64,000 nt of DNA. Origin: Mercenaria mercenaria. Its lineage: Eukaryota; Mollusca; Bivalvia; Venerida; Veneridae. The notes below the pieces were generated by a model. The model was not told the DNA's origin and made no database searches. It saw only the letters and a list, made by a program, of their open reading frames with translations. The first letter of the stretch is position 1, and every line of letters starts with the position of its first letter. A program made the position numbers and the translations under genes. The stretch lies in contig NC_069377.1 in NCBI RefSeq assembly GCF_021730395.1, positions 45,400,501-45,464,500 on the forward strand. The letters are read 5' to 3'. This document shows positions 13,101-23,700 of the stretch, one piece after another.

Positions 13101-16099
13101 TAGACAGTCTGGTTCTTTAACATGCCCAGTGTATAGCACCGATACACGCAAAGCTGTCTTTCCTGGGAAGAATCAGTACAGGCCTCTTAGTTAGGTGGGA
13201 GACACTCAAGAGTATTTCCAGTGCCTGGACTGGATTTATCACATTTACTTGAACTGAAGACAATAATTTGATAGAAATTTTTTCTTAAGCAGCATTTGCC
13301 TCCCATTGTTAGAATTTATTCATATTAAATTAGATGTATGTAACCTATCACAGTGTCATGAAGTATTGTTTTAATCGATGCTTTGTTTTGCTTTTGTGGG
13401 TTTTATGTCGCACCAACACAATTTAAGTCATATGTCAACTTTCCAGCTTTGATGGTGGAGAAAGACCAGAGGTGCCCCTCTGTTTGTTATTTCACAATTT
13501 TCATCCTTAATGGGCATCTGGGTAGTACCACTGACCTTCCATAAGCCTTGAGGGCTTGAACACGTAGAGGTAAGAGGCAAGTGTTTTATAGTGAACAACC
13601 ATAACCACTTTACCACATATGGATCCCAAAAACATGGGTTCTCACTTAAAAAGCAAATTATTCTAAATTTTCTATGTTTACAGGATTGGAGATATACTGC
13701 TTGGTGGTTCGGTAATGATTTTGATCTATATTGCCGTGGCATTGTTTGTTACTCTAAGACGACCTCTGCTCAGTATGAAATCACAAGAAGAAATGCTTAA
13801 ATATCTGGCACAGGTAATTAATTACATGTACATTCAATATGTATGTCATGCATTTAGAAATTGTACACAGTAAAGGTAAATGTAAATTTTATTTACCAGT
13901 GCTTTGTGAAACATTTAACATAAGCTCTGTAGAGCAAAAAGCAACCCTATTTGAAGAGCAGTGAAAACAATAATACCTTACCCCCAGCAATTTGTTGGTA
14001 CCCATTTACAGGTGGGTCAACTGAGGCAATGATGATAAAGTGCCTTTACCAAGGACACACCACAATTGGACTAGACAGGAATCGAACCCAAGGGCATCTT
14101 AGATCAAGAAGGCAGTTGTAACTGAACAAGAGGCACCCAGTTCTTTACTTTTGGGAGTATGAATGTTCATCAGTTCAAAAACCACTCAATTTCAAAATAA
14201 TTTTACAGTCATGTTCCTTGAGTGGCCCTCTACCAAATCTGTTCAAAATTTCTTGATGTGTTTAAAACATAACTGCCAGGAGGTAGTAGGGGTAGTTTTC
14301 GCTATATGGCTGTATAGAAAACTTTATGAAAGTCTTCTTCACTACAGACTTTTTAGCTCACCTGAGCACAAGTGCTGCCAGCAGGCTAAAGGTTAAAAAC
14401 ATCTACTAAACTGCCTCTACCCAATTCCTTCAAGCCATATTGATGGCTGGGGGAGGGGGATGTCTATTTTTCTCTATGTAGGTAAATAGAAAATTTTACA
14501 CAATTTCTCCTCTAAAAATTTCTCTATGTAAGTAAATAGAAAATTTTACACAATTCCTCCTCTAAAACTGCTAGCCTAATTTTAAAACTATTTCTTACAA
14601 ATGTTCCTTGCTTTACCTTCTTCCAAAACCATTCAGATTATTCAGTTACATCCAAAACTATTGCTACAAGGGGGTGGGGAAGATTTCTATGCCCCCACTT
14701 TTGGGGGGTGGGGGGGCATATAGATTTTCCCTTGTCCGTCCATCCATCCTTCCAAGAATGTTGTGCCGTGCCTAGCTCCATAAGTATTTGACGTAGAGTC
14801 ACAAAACTTTACAGGAATGTTGGTCAGCATGTGTAGTTGTGCACCTGGGATTTCGCGTCTGGATTCATTCAGTCGTGTAGGAGTTATGGCCCCTGACTTT
14901 GTAAAAATTAGTCATTTTAGTGTTGTGTCGCGCCTAGCTCTGAAAGTATTTGATGTAGAGTCACAAAAGTTTACAAGAATGTTGGTCAGCATGTGCAGTT
15001 GTGCACCTGGGGTTTCGCGTCCGGATTCATTCAGTTGTGTAGGAGTTATGACCCCTGACTTAGTTAAAAATTGGTCATTTTAATGTTGTGTCGTGCGTAG
15101 CTCCAAAAGTATTTGACCCAGAGTCACCAAAGTTTACAGGAATGTTGGTCAGCATGTGTAGTTGTGCACCTGGGGTTTCGCGTCCAGATTCATTCAGTCA
15201 TGTAGGAGTTATGGCCCCTGACTTTGTAAAAATTGGTCATTTTAGTGTTGTGTCGCGCCTAGCTCTGAAAGTATTTGATGTAGAGTCACAAAACTCTACA
15301 GGAATGTTGGTCAGCATGTGCAGTTGTGCACCTGGGGTTTTGCGCTCGAATTCATTCAGTATTGTAGGAGTTATGGCCCCTGTCCTTTGTCATGTAGTGG
15401 GGGCATCTGTGTCCCATGGACACATTTCTAGTTTCTTATATGGTTATAGAATCTTCTTGTCACAGACTGTTAGCTTTATTTCAGAATAAGTAGAATAAAT
15501 GTGCCATAGGTGATGCTTGACCAAATTCCTACAGATCATTCAGCTTTTTTTAAAGCCAGGGGTAGGGCAGGCGTATTAAGTAAACTTTGAGTTTATAAGA
15601 ATCTTTCATAGGTTGAAGATGTGGATGGAAATATCTGACTCAATGGTACCTGTTTATGCTGTCACGAGGCTCTGCCGAGTTACCGTGAAACAATTACCTG
15701 AGAGCCAGAGATGTCATCCGCATTTTCAATTAGTGAAAGGTTTTTTTCTTGCATACCCTGTTTTTCAGTTAATAAAAGAAATAAAGAAAAACAAATGCTT
15801 TTCTTTTGAGCACTATTTTATTATAGTAGTGTATGTATTTATGCATTCATTTGTGAGTGACAGAGTCATCTTAATGAGTTTGTCGCATTGGCAAAAACAG
15901 CAGAAATCATCTGTGCTGATTTTTTCTGATAGATGAAATTTAAGTGATATTTAATTTCCAGATACCAGAGGACAGTGGAGATGTTCTAGTTAGTAAAGCA
16001 ATAGACATGTGGGAAAAACACGGACATCATCTTACAAAATCTGACTCTCCGGGACCTGGAAATAAATCACCAACAATATTACACAGTTTTACCTTATGA
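7159..16099 (+). CDS. TBC1D7: TBC1 domain family member 7 (TSC complex subunit), six coding exons
   Basis: Coding exons are 7159-7345, 8001-8185, 10992-11135, 12532-12683, 13684-13813 and 15962-16099. All are flanked by AG/GT and stay in phase, giving 311 aa (human protein: 293). The N-terminus [19 protein letters not shown] and the later blocks [18 protein letters not shown] and [10 protein letters not shown] follow human TBC1D7 closely. In animals TBC1D7 binds TSC1 and stabilises the TSC1-TSC2 Rheb-GAP complex that restrains mTORC1. The usual TBC catalytic IxxDxxR motif is not evident. The start was chosen because it matches the vertebrate N-terminus. An acceptor at about 7118 means an upstream non-coding exon exists, not located here. 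A possible poly(A) signal AATAAA lies at 17007-17012. The last 25 or so residues ([11 protein letters not shown]...) are lineage-specific. Introns are crowded with repeats, and the exon 4 donor is duplicated (see 12651-12784). Confidence 0.93.
7440..7715 (+). mobile_element. tRNA-derived SINE, copy A (TBC1D7 intron)
   Basis: A tRNA-like 5' part (CCAATTGGTTAAGTATG) is followed by a body with GGTCAGTGGTTCTACC, GGAGGGGCACCTGCAG and CTTCCTCCACCACGAAAAGG, ending in TGTGTTGGTGTGACC. The same body occurs reversed at 13385-13622. CTTGAAA flanks it at 7433-7439 and 7716-7722, a likely target-site duplication. The 3' part resembles conserved molluscan SINE tails as I recall them. The family name was not confirmed. 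Confidence 0.7.
7735..7957 (+). mobile_element. Palindromic MITE, family 2 (TTAACCCTTA ends)
   Basis: The element starts TTAACCCTTACC and ends GGGTAAGGGTTAA, about 12-bp terminal inverted repeats. An inner palindrome reads GCGACCAGTGTAAATCATGA...GATCTGCACTGTTCGC. Relatives lie at 38855, 47621 and 60994. The core is a shortened relative of family 1 (8755 and others). It is non-coding and lies in TBC1D7 intron 1. Confidence 0.75.
8755..8991 (+). mobile_element. Long-palindrome MITE, family 1, copy 1
   Basis: The whole 237 bp is nearly one inverted repeat. It begins TGAGCC and ends GGCTCA, with about 100-bp arms containing GCGACCAGCATGGATCCAGA and its complement around a short centre (AAAGCCTACTGGAATT). 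Peptides of the type [19 protein letters not shown] come from this repeat and are not genes. Copies lie at 9906, 11794, 24759, 44801 and 61737. Confidence 0.88.
9906..10151 (+). mobile_element. Long-palindrome MITE, family 1, copy 2
   Basis: It has the same ends and arms as the copy at 8755 and the same centre orientation. Here the arms are more diverged (GAGCCACATCAT at the left, CGGTGCGGCTC at the right), suggesting an older insertion. It lies in the same TBC1D7 intron as copy 1. Confidence 0.86.
10440..10605 (+). mobile_element. Small TIR element with TTA target duplication
   Basis: It begins CCAGGGGCGCCAAATT and ends AATCAGATTTCGCCTCCCCTGG, an imperfect inverted repeat, and TTA lies directly outside both ends (10437-10439 and 10606-10608). 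The arms also share GTTGTCCGT / ACGGACAAGC. A 3-bp TTA duplication would suit the PIF/Harbinger group, but the superfamily is a guess. Confidence 0.55.
11794..12028 (-). mobile_element. Long-palindrome MITE, family 1, copy 3
   Basis: It belongs to the same family as 8755 but with the centre inverted (AACAGTTTCTCTAATTGC reads on the + strand), so it sits in opposite orientation to copies 1 and 2. Its termini are TGAGCTG and CAGCTCA, a matched change at both ends. It lies in TBC1D7 intron 3. Confidence 0.86.
12651..12784 (+). repeat. 67-bp tandem duplication spanning the exon 4 splice donor of TBC1D7
   Basis: Bases 12651-12717 and 12718-12784 are near-identical and include the last 33 bases of exon 4, its donor and about 34 bases of intron. 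This creates two donors, GAAAG|GTGCTT at 12684 and GAAAG|GTACTT at 12751. Using the first gives the conserved frame into exon 5. Using the second would add 67 nt and shift the frame. Confidence 0.85.
12885..13250 (+). repeat. Dispersed repeat beginning with a TTA microsatellite
   Basis: A short TTA/TTATTA tract leads into CCAGATTTATATAGCGCCC and GTTCAAAGGTGCTTTAC, followed by about 280 bp without coding potential. Segments of this type recur widely in invertebrate genomes as I recall them. No second copy is in this window, so the assignment rests on memory only. Confidence 0.4.
13385..13622 (-). mobile_element. tRNA-derived SINE, copy B (TBC1D7 intron, inverted)
   Basis: The reverse complement reads a tRNA-like head with A box TGGTAAAGTGG, a degenerate B box (GTTCAAGCCC), then GAAGGTCAGTGGTACTACC, GAGGGGCACCTCTGG and TTTCTCCACCATCAAAGC, and ends TTGGTGCGACATAAAACCC. 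The body matches copy A at 7440-7715 in the opposite orientation. It lies about 60 bp upstream of TBC1D7 exon 5. Confidence 0.75.
13985..14125. repeat. Probable SINE-like dispersed repeat
   Basis: The block GTACCCATTTACAGGTGGGT..GATAAAGTGCCTTTACCAAGGACA ends in a degenerate B-box-like segment (GGAATCGAACCC, the complement of GGTTCGATTCC). This suggests a tRNA-related repeat on the minus strand. There is only one copy in the window. Confidence 0.35.
14465..14580 (+). repeat. Tandem duplication of about 58 bp
   Basis: TTTCTCTATGTAGGTAAATA followed by GAAAATTTTACACAATT and CCTCTAAAA occurs twice in succession with few changes. It is non-coding and lies in TBC1D7 intron 5. Confidence 0.7.
14750..15400 (+). 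repeat. Four-unit 162-bp tandem repeat in TBC1D7 intron 5
   Basis: GAATGTTGGTCAGCATGTG recurs at 14815, 14978, 15140 and 15302 (spacing 163, 162, 162), with GTGCACCTGGG and GTAGGAGTTATG in each unit. Because 162 is a multiple of three, the units stay open in one frame and yield peptides that repeat [11 protein letters not shown]. There is no start context, splicing evidence or family resemblance to support a gene. A G-rich tract (14700-14720) precedes the array. Confidence 0.8.
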
Positions 16100-16665
16100 T
16101 AATGTAGAACTTTATGCTGTTTGATAACACAGTTTTGCCATGTTTCAGGCAGGTTCATCATGTGATAACACAGATTTATTATGTGATAAGGCAGTTTCAC
16201 CATGTTATAAGATAGCTGTGCAATATGCTGATATAGATGTCATGTAACAAGACAGGTTCAGCATGTGATAAGAGTGTTACGATGTGATAGTGCAGGTTTG
16301 TCATATGCTTGGGCACTTGTATTCTACCCTTTACCATGCAGACACACAGTTTTGCTATGTATATGATGGCACAATTAACCTGTGTAGTTGATTAGTTTTG
16401 CAGCTCTGTAAGATCGTTTTATCATGTGATCAAACGTATTTCATGTGGAAAGTCAATTTCACCATGTTTTATAATTTCACCCTGAGTTATCCAAGTTTAT
16501 CATGTGTGGAGGGACTTCTAGCGAATTGAAACACATGTCTACTACATTTGCACTAAGTATAATGTGATAAGAAACTTCAACCATGTTGAACCATATTTCT
16601 AGCATGTTATCATGTAGTTTTACCTTGTGGTAAGTCAGCTGTACTAAGTGATGAGAACTTTTCAG
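16100..16665 (+). repeat. Degenerate short tandem repeat in the TBC1D7 3' UTR
   Basis: Directly after the TBC1D7 stop, phrases such as CATGTGATAA, ACAGTTT and CACCATGTT recur about every 25-30 bases for more than 500 bp. The copies are diverged. If the transcript ends near the AATAAA at 17007, this array would form most of the 3' UTR. Confidence 0.5.
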
Positions 16666-17229
16666 TCATTGAGTTGTAGATTGCAAGTCAGTGTATGACT
16701 TCTGGGATTCCACAAAAATATTTCTAGACAAACAGGAAGGATATTTGGAGCATGTTTCAAGAAACAGGGTCTACATGAAAACACATTTGTGCATCTTGAG
16801 AGAGATGTGATGCAGGAGGGAGCTGCTACTGGAATGAAGATAAAGTTGTTGAATCGAAACTTAAAACATTGTTAGCAGATCCTAAATAGTCTCCAAATTG
16901 TAGTCTCCAAAATCTAATTCAAATATTAAGAAGCAGATTTCAGTCTAGTCAAGATCTTTTGGAGAAGATGAAAATACTTAAGTTAGTGTATTGATAACAA
17001 AGGAAAAATAAATAATATAAAAACACAGGTTTTGTCTCTTCTATTAAGTTTTGAAATAATGAAAAAAAAATCTTACAGATGTTGCACTGTACCATGTTCT
17101 ACATGTAATTACACAGACAACTGGTATCAGTTTTAGAAAAAAACAGTGATTTTTTATTAGCTGGACTATATGGCGTATATGGTGAGCTATCCTACTTAAA
17201 CTGGCTTTGGCACTGGCATTTTTTTTTGC

Positions 17230-18370
17230 ATTTCACTGACCTGGAACCTTCAAACTTCATAGTGTGGTAGGGCTGCTGCAGTAGACAACCCCTATTGGTT
17301 TTGGGGTCACTCCATCAAAGGTCAAGGTCACGGGGGCCTGAACATTGAAAACCATTTCTGATCAGACCCAGAATGTTGAAACTTCGTAGGATGATTGTTC
17401 ATGCAGAGTAGATGACCCCAATTGATTTTGGGGTCACTCTGTTAAAGGTCAAGGTCACAGGGGCCTGAACATTGAAAACCATTCCGATCAGTAACTTGAG
17501 AACCACTTGACCCAGAATGTTGAAAATTCATAGGATGATTGGTCATGCAAAGGAAATGGCCCCTATTGATTTTGGGGTCACTCTATAAAAGGTCAAGGTT
17601 GCAGGGGCCTGAACATGGAAAACCGTTTCTGGTCAGTAACCTGATAACCACTTGACCCAGAATGTTGAAACTTCATAGGATGATTGGTCATGCAGAGTAG
17701 ATGACCACTATCGATTTTGGGGTCACTCTGTTAAAGGTCAAGGTCACAGGGGCCTGAACATTGAAAACCATTTCTGATCAATAACTTGAGAACCACTTGA
17801 CCAAGAATGTTAAAACTTCATAGGATGATTGGACATGCAGAGTAAATGACCCCAATTGATTTTGGGGTCACTCTATTAAAGGTCAAGGTCACAGGGGCCT
17901 GAGCATGGAAAACCATTTCTGGTCAATAACTTGACACAGAATGTTGAAACTTCATAGAATGATTGGTCATGCAGAGTAGATGACCAATTTTGAGGTCACT
18001 CTTAAAGTTCAAAGTCACAGTGGCCTGAACATGGAAAACCATTTCCAATCAATAACTTGAGAACCACTTGTCCCAGAATGTTGAAACTTCATAGTATGAT
18101 TGAACATGCAGAGTAGATGATCCCTATTGGTTTTTTGGTCACTATTAAAGGTCAAGGTCACAGGGGTCTGGTCATGTAAAATCATTTCTGGACAGTAACT
18201 TGAGAACCACTTAACCCAGAATGTTGAAACTTCATAGGATGATTGGACATACAGAGTAGATGACCTCTATTGATTTTGGGGTCAGTCTATTAAAGGTCAA
18301 GGTTACAGCGGAGCCCAGAATGTTGAAACTTAGCGGGATGACTGGACATGCCAAGTAGATGATCCAAATT
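17230..18370 (+). repeat. Tandem array, about 145-bp unit, 'ggtcaaggtcac' core
   Basis: At least eight units carry AAAGGTCAAGGTCACAGGGG, GAATGTTGAAACTTCATAGG and CAGAGTAGATGACCCC. Core positions are about 17321, 17448, 17592, 17737, 17882, 18007, 18151 and 18295, with spacing mostly 144-145 (two near 126). Units differ by 10-20%, so the array is not recent. The core contains the nuclear-receptor half-site TCAAGGTCA. Confidence 0.85.
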
Positions 18371-18479
18371 GCAGCCAACCATCAGTGTCTCTTTGACTTT
18401 CGCTCCTGTCCCCTATTGACTTCTTGCCTGTTCAACTATGTATTGGGGGAGATATGCGCTTTTTTACAAAAGCATCTTC

Positions 18480-19260
18480 TAGTTACTTGATGGATTTATC
18501 TCAAACTTAAAATAGTCGTTCCGTATCACCGCCCACATTATATGGTTTAAGGATCATAACCCTGTAACCAATATTTCGTGAATTATCCCCTCCCCTTTAT
18601 ACTAAGAATATTAGGTTAAAGTTTTGGTGCACTTTCACTCTATCTCATTTATTACTAAATGGATTTGATTCAAACTTAAAATAGTTGTTGCACATTATCA
18701 CCCATATATGACCAAAAGGTCAATAACTATGGCACCTATTTTTCATGGATTGTGCCCCCTTTTTACCTAGAATTTTAGGTTACTTTTAATGCATTTTCAC
18801 TATATCTCAGTTATCACAGAAGGTATTTGATTCAAACTTAAAATTATTGTTCACATCATCACCCAGAAGGCCTAACTCTGGCACTAATATTTTATGAATA
18901 TATTTTATTAATTATTTTCCATCTTTACTTAGAATTTCAGGTAAAAGATTAGACGAACTTTCACTTTACCCTAGTTAGTACTAAACTTAAAATACATGTA
19001 GTTGTTGTGGATTATCAGCTAGATCATATGACACAAGTGCCATAACTCTCACATCAGTATTTCAAGTACTAATACCCGTTTTTACAGAGAATTTCATATT
19101 AAAGTTTTGATACACTTTCATTTCCTCTATATTATTACAAATCTGATTTTAACTTGAAATAGTTGTTCTACATACATACCAAGATTATGTGACACAAGGT
19201 GCATTCCTCTGGCAGAAATATCTAGGAATTATGACCTTTTTATACATTCGTACATATGGA
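18480..19260 (+). repeat. Tandem array, about 150-175-bp unit, second class
   Basis: The phrase TCAAACTTAAAATAGTTGTT, then a 'catatgac..aggtgcataactctggcac' segment, then ACTTAGAATTTCAGG and CACTTTCACT, recurs about five times starting near 18510, 18670, 18835, 18985 and 19150. Copies are diverged and non-coding. It abuts the 145-bp array. Confidence 0.7.
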
Positions 19261-19289
19261 ATGGTGTTATGCATCTGTCAATATTTTCC

Positions 19290-19900
19290 TTTTCTGGACT
19301 GAAAGTCACATATCATAATTGCTATAGCTTTTAAACTTTACAGGATGACTAAGCATCGCTTGAGGAGGATCCCTACTGTTCATGGGATCAATAGGTCAAA
19401 GGTCAAGGTCACAGTGACAGGGAGACTGAAAATGTTTTCCAACCATTTAAGTTATAACAGCTATGACTTTCAGACTTTACAGAATGATTAAGTACCACTA
19501 GAGGAAGAACCCTATTGATTTTTGGATCACTGATTCAGAAGTTAAATTACATGGTCCTGACGTAATTCATACTAATCACTGCATGAGGAGGGTCCTTATT
19601 GTTTCGGAGTCAAAGGTCAAGGTCACAGTAACTAGGAGACTGAAAATGGTCTTTTGGCTGTAAGTCATTAGGTATAACAGCTTAGGTTCTCAAGCTTTAC
19701 ACTTTTAAGGTTCAGTGGCTCAAAGGTCAAGATCACAGGGACCTGACTTAATTTCTGGTATTTTTTTGTTCCTTGGCTCTCTTACAGAAAGTATAATAGC
19801 TATGGCTTTCAAACTTTACAGTATGTTTAAGTTTCACTTGAGAAAGACTCCTATTGATTTTTAGGTCAGTGGCTCACCAAAGTCACAGGGATTTAACCAC
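19290..19900 (+). repeat. Tandem array, third class, 'agctatggctttcaaactttacag'
   Basis: About four degenerate units share ATAACAGCTATGGCTTTCAA, then CTTGAGGAGGACCCCTATTG-like and TCAAAGGTCAAGGTCACAGT segments. It shares the AAGGTCAAGGTCAC core with the 17.2-kb array but has a different body. It ends about 800 bp before the metalloprotease gene. Confidence 0.65.
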
Positions 19901-20515
19901 CACCATTCCCACGATATCTTAACATAAAGAGCTACATTTCCCTATTAAATTGTAAAAAAAATGTTTCGAAATTCTTGCATGGCCAAGAATTCTGCAAAGG
20001 GAAAAAAAGCTTTGGCCATAAAACTGACTTTAAAGAAATCTTAATACCACCACTGGTAACCTTTAGAACGATGCATATTAATATAGATCTGGATCTTGCA
20101 AGCAAAAACCAAAATTAGATGCTTGTTTTATTTATTAATATGACAGTTTTGCTAATTGCCTGGATGAAATGTTATGAGGCATGTCATTTTACACTCTAAA
20201 TGACTTTATATGACACAAATTATTGCAAAACAATGGGGAAAACAATTCGACCACGTGACGTAGGCTGACAGGTAAATATGGACACAATCAATTAGCAAAG
20301 TCATGATTTTTCGGTAGTCTCACCACTATTTGTCACAATGAATATATTCTCTTAAGCCTTTAAAAGAATGGTTACATGGTATTGTTCCGTGTAGGTCAAG
20401 CATGTATTATTAAATGAGTTTACTAATGGATGACATGCAATTGTGCAGTATGTGAAAATAAATTATTAATTGAAATCAATTTAGTGTTTGAACGGATACT
20501 TTGTTGATTAAAAGA

Positions 20516-20521
20516 TATAAA
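20516..20521 (+). promoter_or_regulatory. Possible TATA box of the metalloprotease gene
   Basis: TATAAA lies about 195 bp before the start codon at 20714. A start site about 30 bp downstream would fall at TCAATT near 20547 and give a 5' UTR of about 165 nt. A second TATAAA near 20680 is too close to the start codon. This is position and motif only. Confidence 0.25.
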
Positions 20522-20713
20522 ACGGACATAGATTGCATTAGATCTCAATTTCTTGTTAGATTTTTACAAAACGTTCTCTGTGTGTGTTTTAGGTTATTTT
20601 TGCCGGCGAATTCTATGGCTAAGCATTAAAGTAAGATGCCGACTGTTTCAAGGAAAATGTGAATATTTATCGGTAGAGATATAAACACCATATAAGGATA
20701 CCGTACATTTAAA

Positions 20714-23700
20714 ATGACAAGTACCTTTCAAAGATTTTGTTTGGTTTCTGTGATATTTTCCCAAGTTGTTCTACATGGATATTGCTTTCAAAGTAAAGGT
20801 AAGATCAGTTGTATACTAGTAAATGTAATCTATATAAAGATAGTTGTTCCCGTTGAAAGACTAAATAAAAGAATTTTTTTCTGTAGACATAAGTCAAAAC
20901 TGAGAATAATATCAATTCATTTTTACGAATTGTTTTAACGAAAGTATGTAAAATATGAATTTCGAAAGCCTTATTTTCCCGATGTAGCCTCTCACTTAGG
21001 TATACTGATATTCAGGTATGCTGTCGATTGTCCGAATTGTTTTAAAGCACTGTTTCTTGAATAAATGGATTTTAGATTTAATGCGCACACTCCCTAAGTA
21101 AAAGAACAGTTTTCCATTATTTTGCAGATAAAGGACGTAAGTCACGTGACAGAATCGTGGAGGTGTTTACAAATGCAACTGACCGTCTGCTAGACTGCAG
21201 ATACCCGGACTATTTTCAGATGCGCATTCATTTGCCCGGTCAGCATGATATTGTTTTGAATTTGCGGAAGCATCCATCAGTTTCTAACAGATTTCCACCC
21301 ACGTATCTGCTTAGCAGACTTCCGAGACAGGATTCCAGTGTGGAAAACGACCAACAAGTATATATTTTTGCTACATTTCATAAGGTCACACAATTTTGTA
21401 ACAGATCAGGAATTAAACCTGATGCCGCGAAATACCGTTCTGAACTAGCTAGCTGACCGCTTTGGAAATGCCTAGTGACAGTAATTTGCCAACCTGAACA
21501 GTTTTGATTTATCGCCATATTTTGTACTTCAACTTAGCCCGTATAATAACGTTGAAGTGAAAGAAATTGATTAAATGAAACTTGGCATGCATGATGATGT
21601 CTGCCGCTCCTTGCTTCAGTTGTAAGTTAGTTGTAAGCAATAGCTGAGGTCACTGGGCGCTCCTATTTGTATTATTTATACTAAATACACCTATAATGGT
21701 AAATACGTGATGTTTTTATACGTTTGCTCTAATAAATACGGGACAACTTTATTGAACTATAAAACAGGAACGGTTTTTTGCCACACAAGACGTGTCATAC
21801 GAACATAATTTATCTCAATATTTTGTATAAATATAACACAAATAGACCTATTTTTCATTATATTTGACAGCAGTAGTTATTTTATAGGCTTCTTTTAACT
21901 GTTGTTTACATATCATAAGAATGAGTTGACGTATAGATACATAACAAGTACTGAAATACGGGATGTTACGAGGCAAGATTTTAGTGACACTGCATGCCGG
22001 TTAAATATTGGTCCAAAGCGAAGAACTAAAACTAAATCAATTGTTGGATTCTTGTTAAACAATAGGCTAAAGTTAGTATGTAAACATACGATGTGCAGTG
22101 GATTCTTTGCTGTGTATCGTATATTTCAAACAGGCTGTATGTCTTCAAATTTTCTGTCATATGTATGATGGATGTCATGTTTTGGAGAGACATCAAGTCA
22201 CACTTCTTACAAGAAGTTCGGGGTTTTTCTGTTTCTAAAGCATTTTTTCTCTCTCATATTGCTAGGTATACAAGTATCATTATTATATCCGTCTGTCCGT
22301 TAGGACAGGAAACACCCCACACAATCAGGCTCACATGCAGTGTGTAACATCCATACGTAAACTAAGTTTAAAATGATGTCATTTCTGAGATATTTAAATA
22401 ATCCAAAACAAAACTAACTCTAATATTTCTATTTAATTCTATTTGTTAAAACGCTTTCATCTCTAACAACTGACAGGAAATGACGTCACGCTATGTTTCT
22501 GAGAGTAATCCGTCTTAGTTGTTTCTGTATACTGTTTTCGTATTTTGTTAATATTTTGTTAAGATATTATTCGATATTTTATTGTACTTGCGCAGAATTT
22601 GACTGATAATGTGCCGATAGGCTGTTGGATAAACAATACTTATTGTTGCTTTTTACGTTCTGTTGGCATTCACAATTGTTAGGCCTACAACCGGTGACGA
22701 ACAAATTATAATTATCGAAACCAAATTTGGTACAAGTGATTTTTTCAAGGTACTTTTATGATGGTATGATGATGAACCCCACTTTCAACCTTTGAAATTT
22801 GCAAAAAGGACTTACAAACGGCTAGCAAAGCGCTTGTTTAGTTAGTACACTTGCCCATGTTTTTTTCCGACACGTTAAATAAAAGGGGTGACCTCGAACT
22901 TTGACAAACTGCACAGAAATGATTCAGACACAAACATGTGAAAAATGCGATTTGGTGCAAGCTCCTGTTTTGGCCGCACACATTCCCAACATGTCCAAAA
23001 CGTGAAACTTATGGTCAGCTCTTCAAAAGGGATATGAAGAATTTGATTCAACAAAATTGTTTCGAAGTAATCGTAGTTTCTTCAATAACAAACCTATATT
23101 TACCTAGTACACATTGTAATATTGGTTTTTTGTTGAACAAAATGTAAGAAGTCAGAGGCGCAGTGGTTAGCGGGTTGAACCCCGATGCTGGCGGCCTTGG
23201 CGATATTCTCGACAATTCGATTTCTGGTTACGGCTGATATCCAACTTAGTTTGTTTAACAAAATGATCTCGTTTCTGGATGATGGGAAGACTTATATTTT
23301 ACATCTTCCGTTTGAATTATTCCGTCCGTTACAGATGGAGATTTTTGCCGACTATCCACGTTTAATAAGTAACCTAGCTTTATTGGACAGTTTCTTATCA
23401 TCAAGTGGAGAAAACTCAATTTAAGTATTTATCCTGTCACTTGCAGTATTTTCGACCCGATATCAGGGTGCCGTATATCTTTCTTGATATACCGTCAGTT
23501 GATCATGTGACCAGTGATATACGGTCAGTTGATCATGTGACCTTATGGTCGATATTGTTGTCATAAGAAATTTTGCAACGAAACCATCATCATTGTGTTG
23601 GAAATGTCCGAACTAAGAAAATGAGTGGTCAAATAATGAGTTTTTATTCAAAAACGAAGAAGTTATTGCGATTTTGCCGGTAATCACGTCATTATATAAG

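Noticed and set aside
14817-15489. Repeated cysteine peptide [11 protein letters not shown] as a secreted peptide gene
   Set aside because: It is a translation of a 162-bp intronic tandem repeat with no signal peptide and no independent support.
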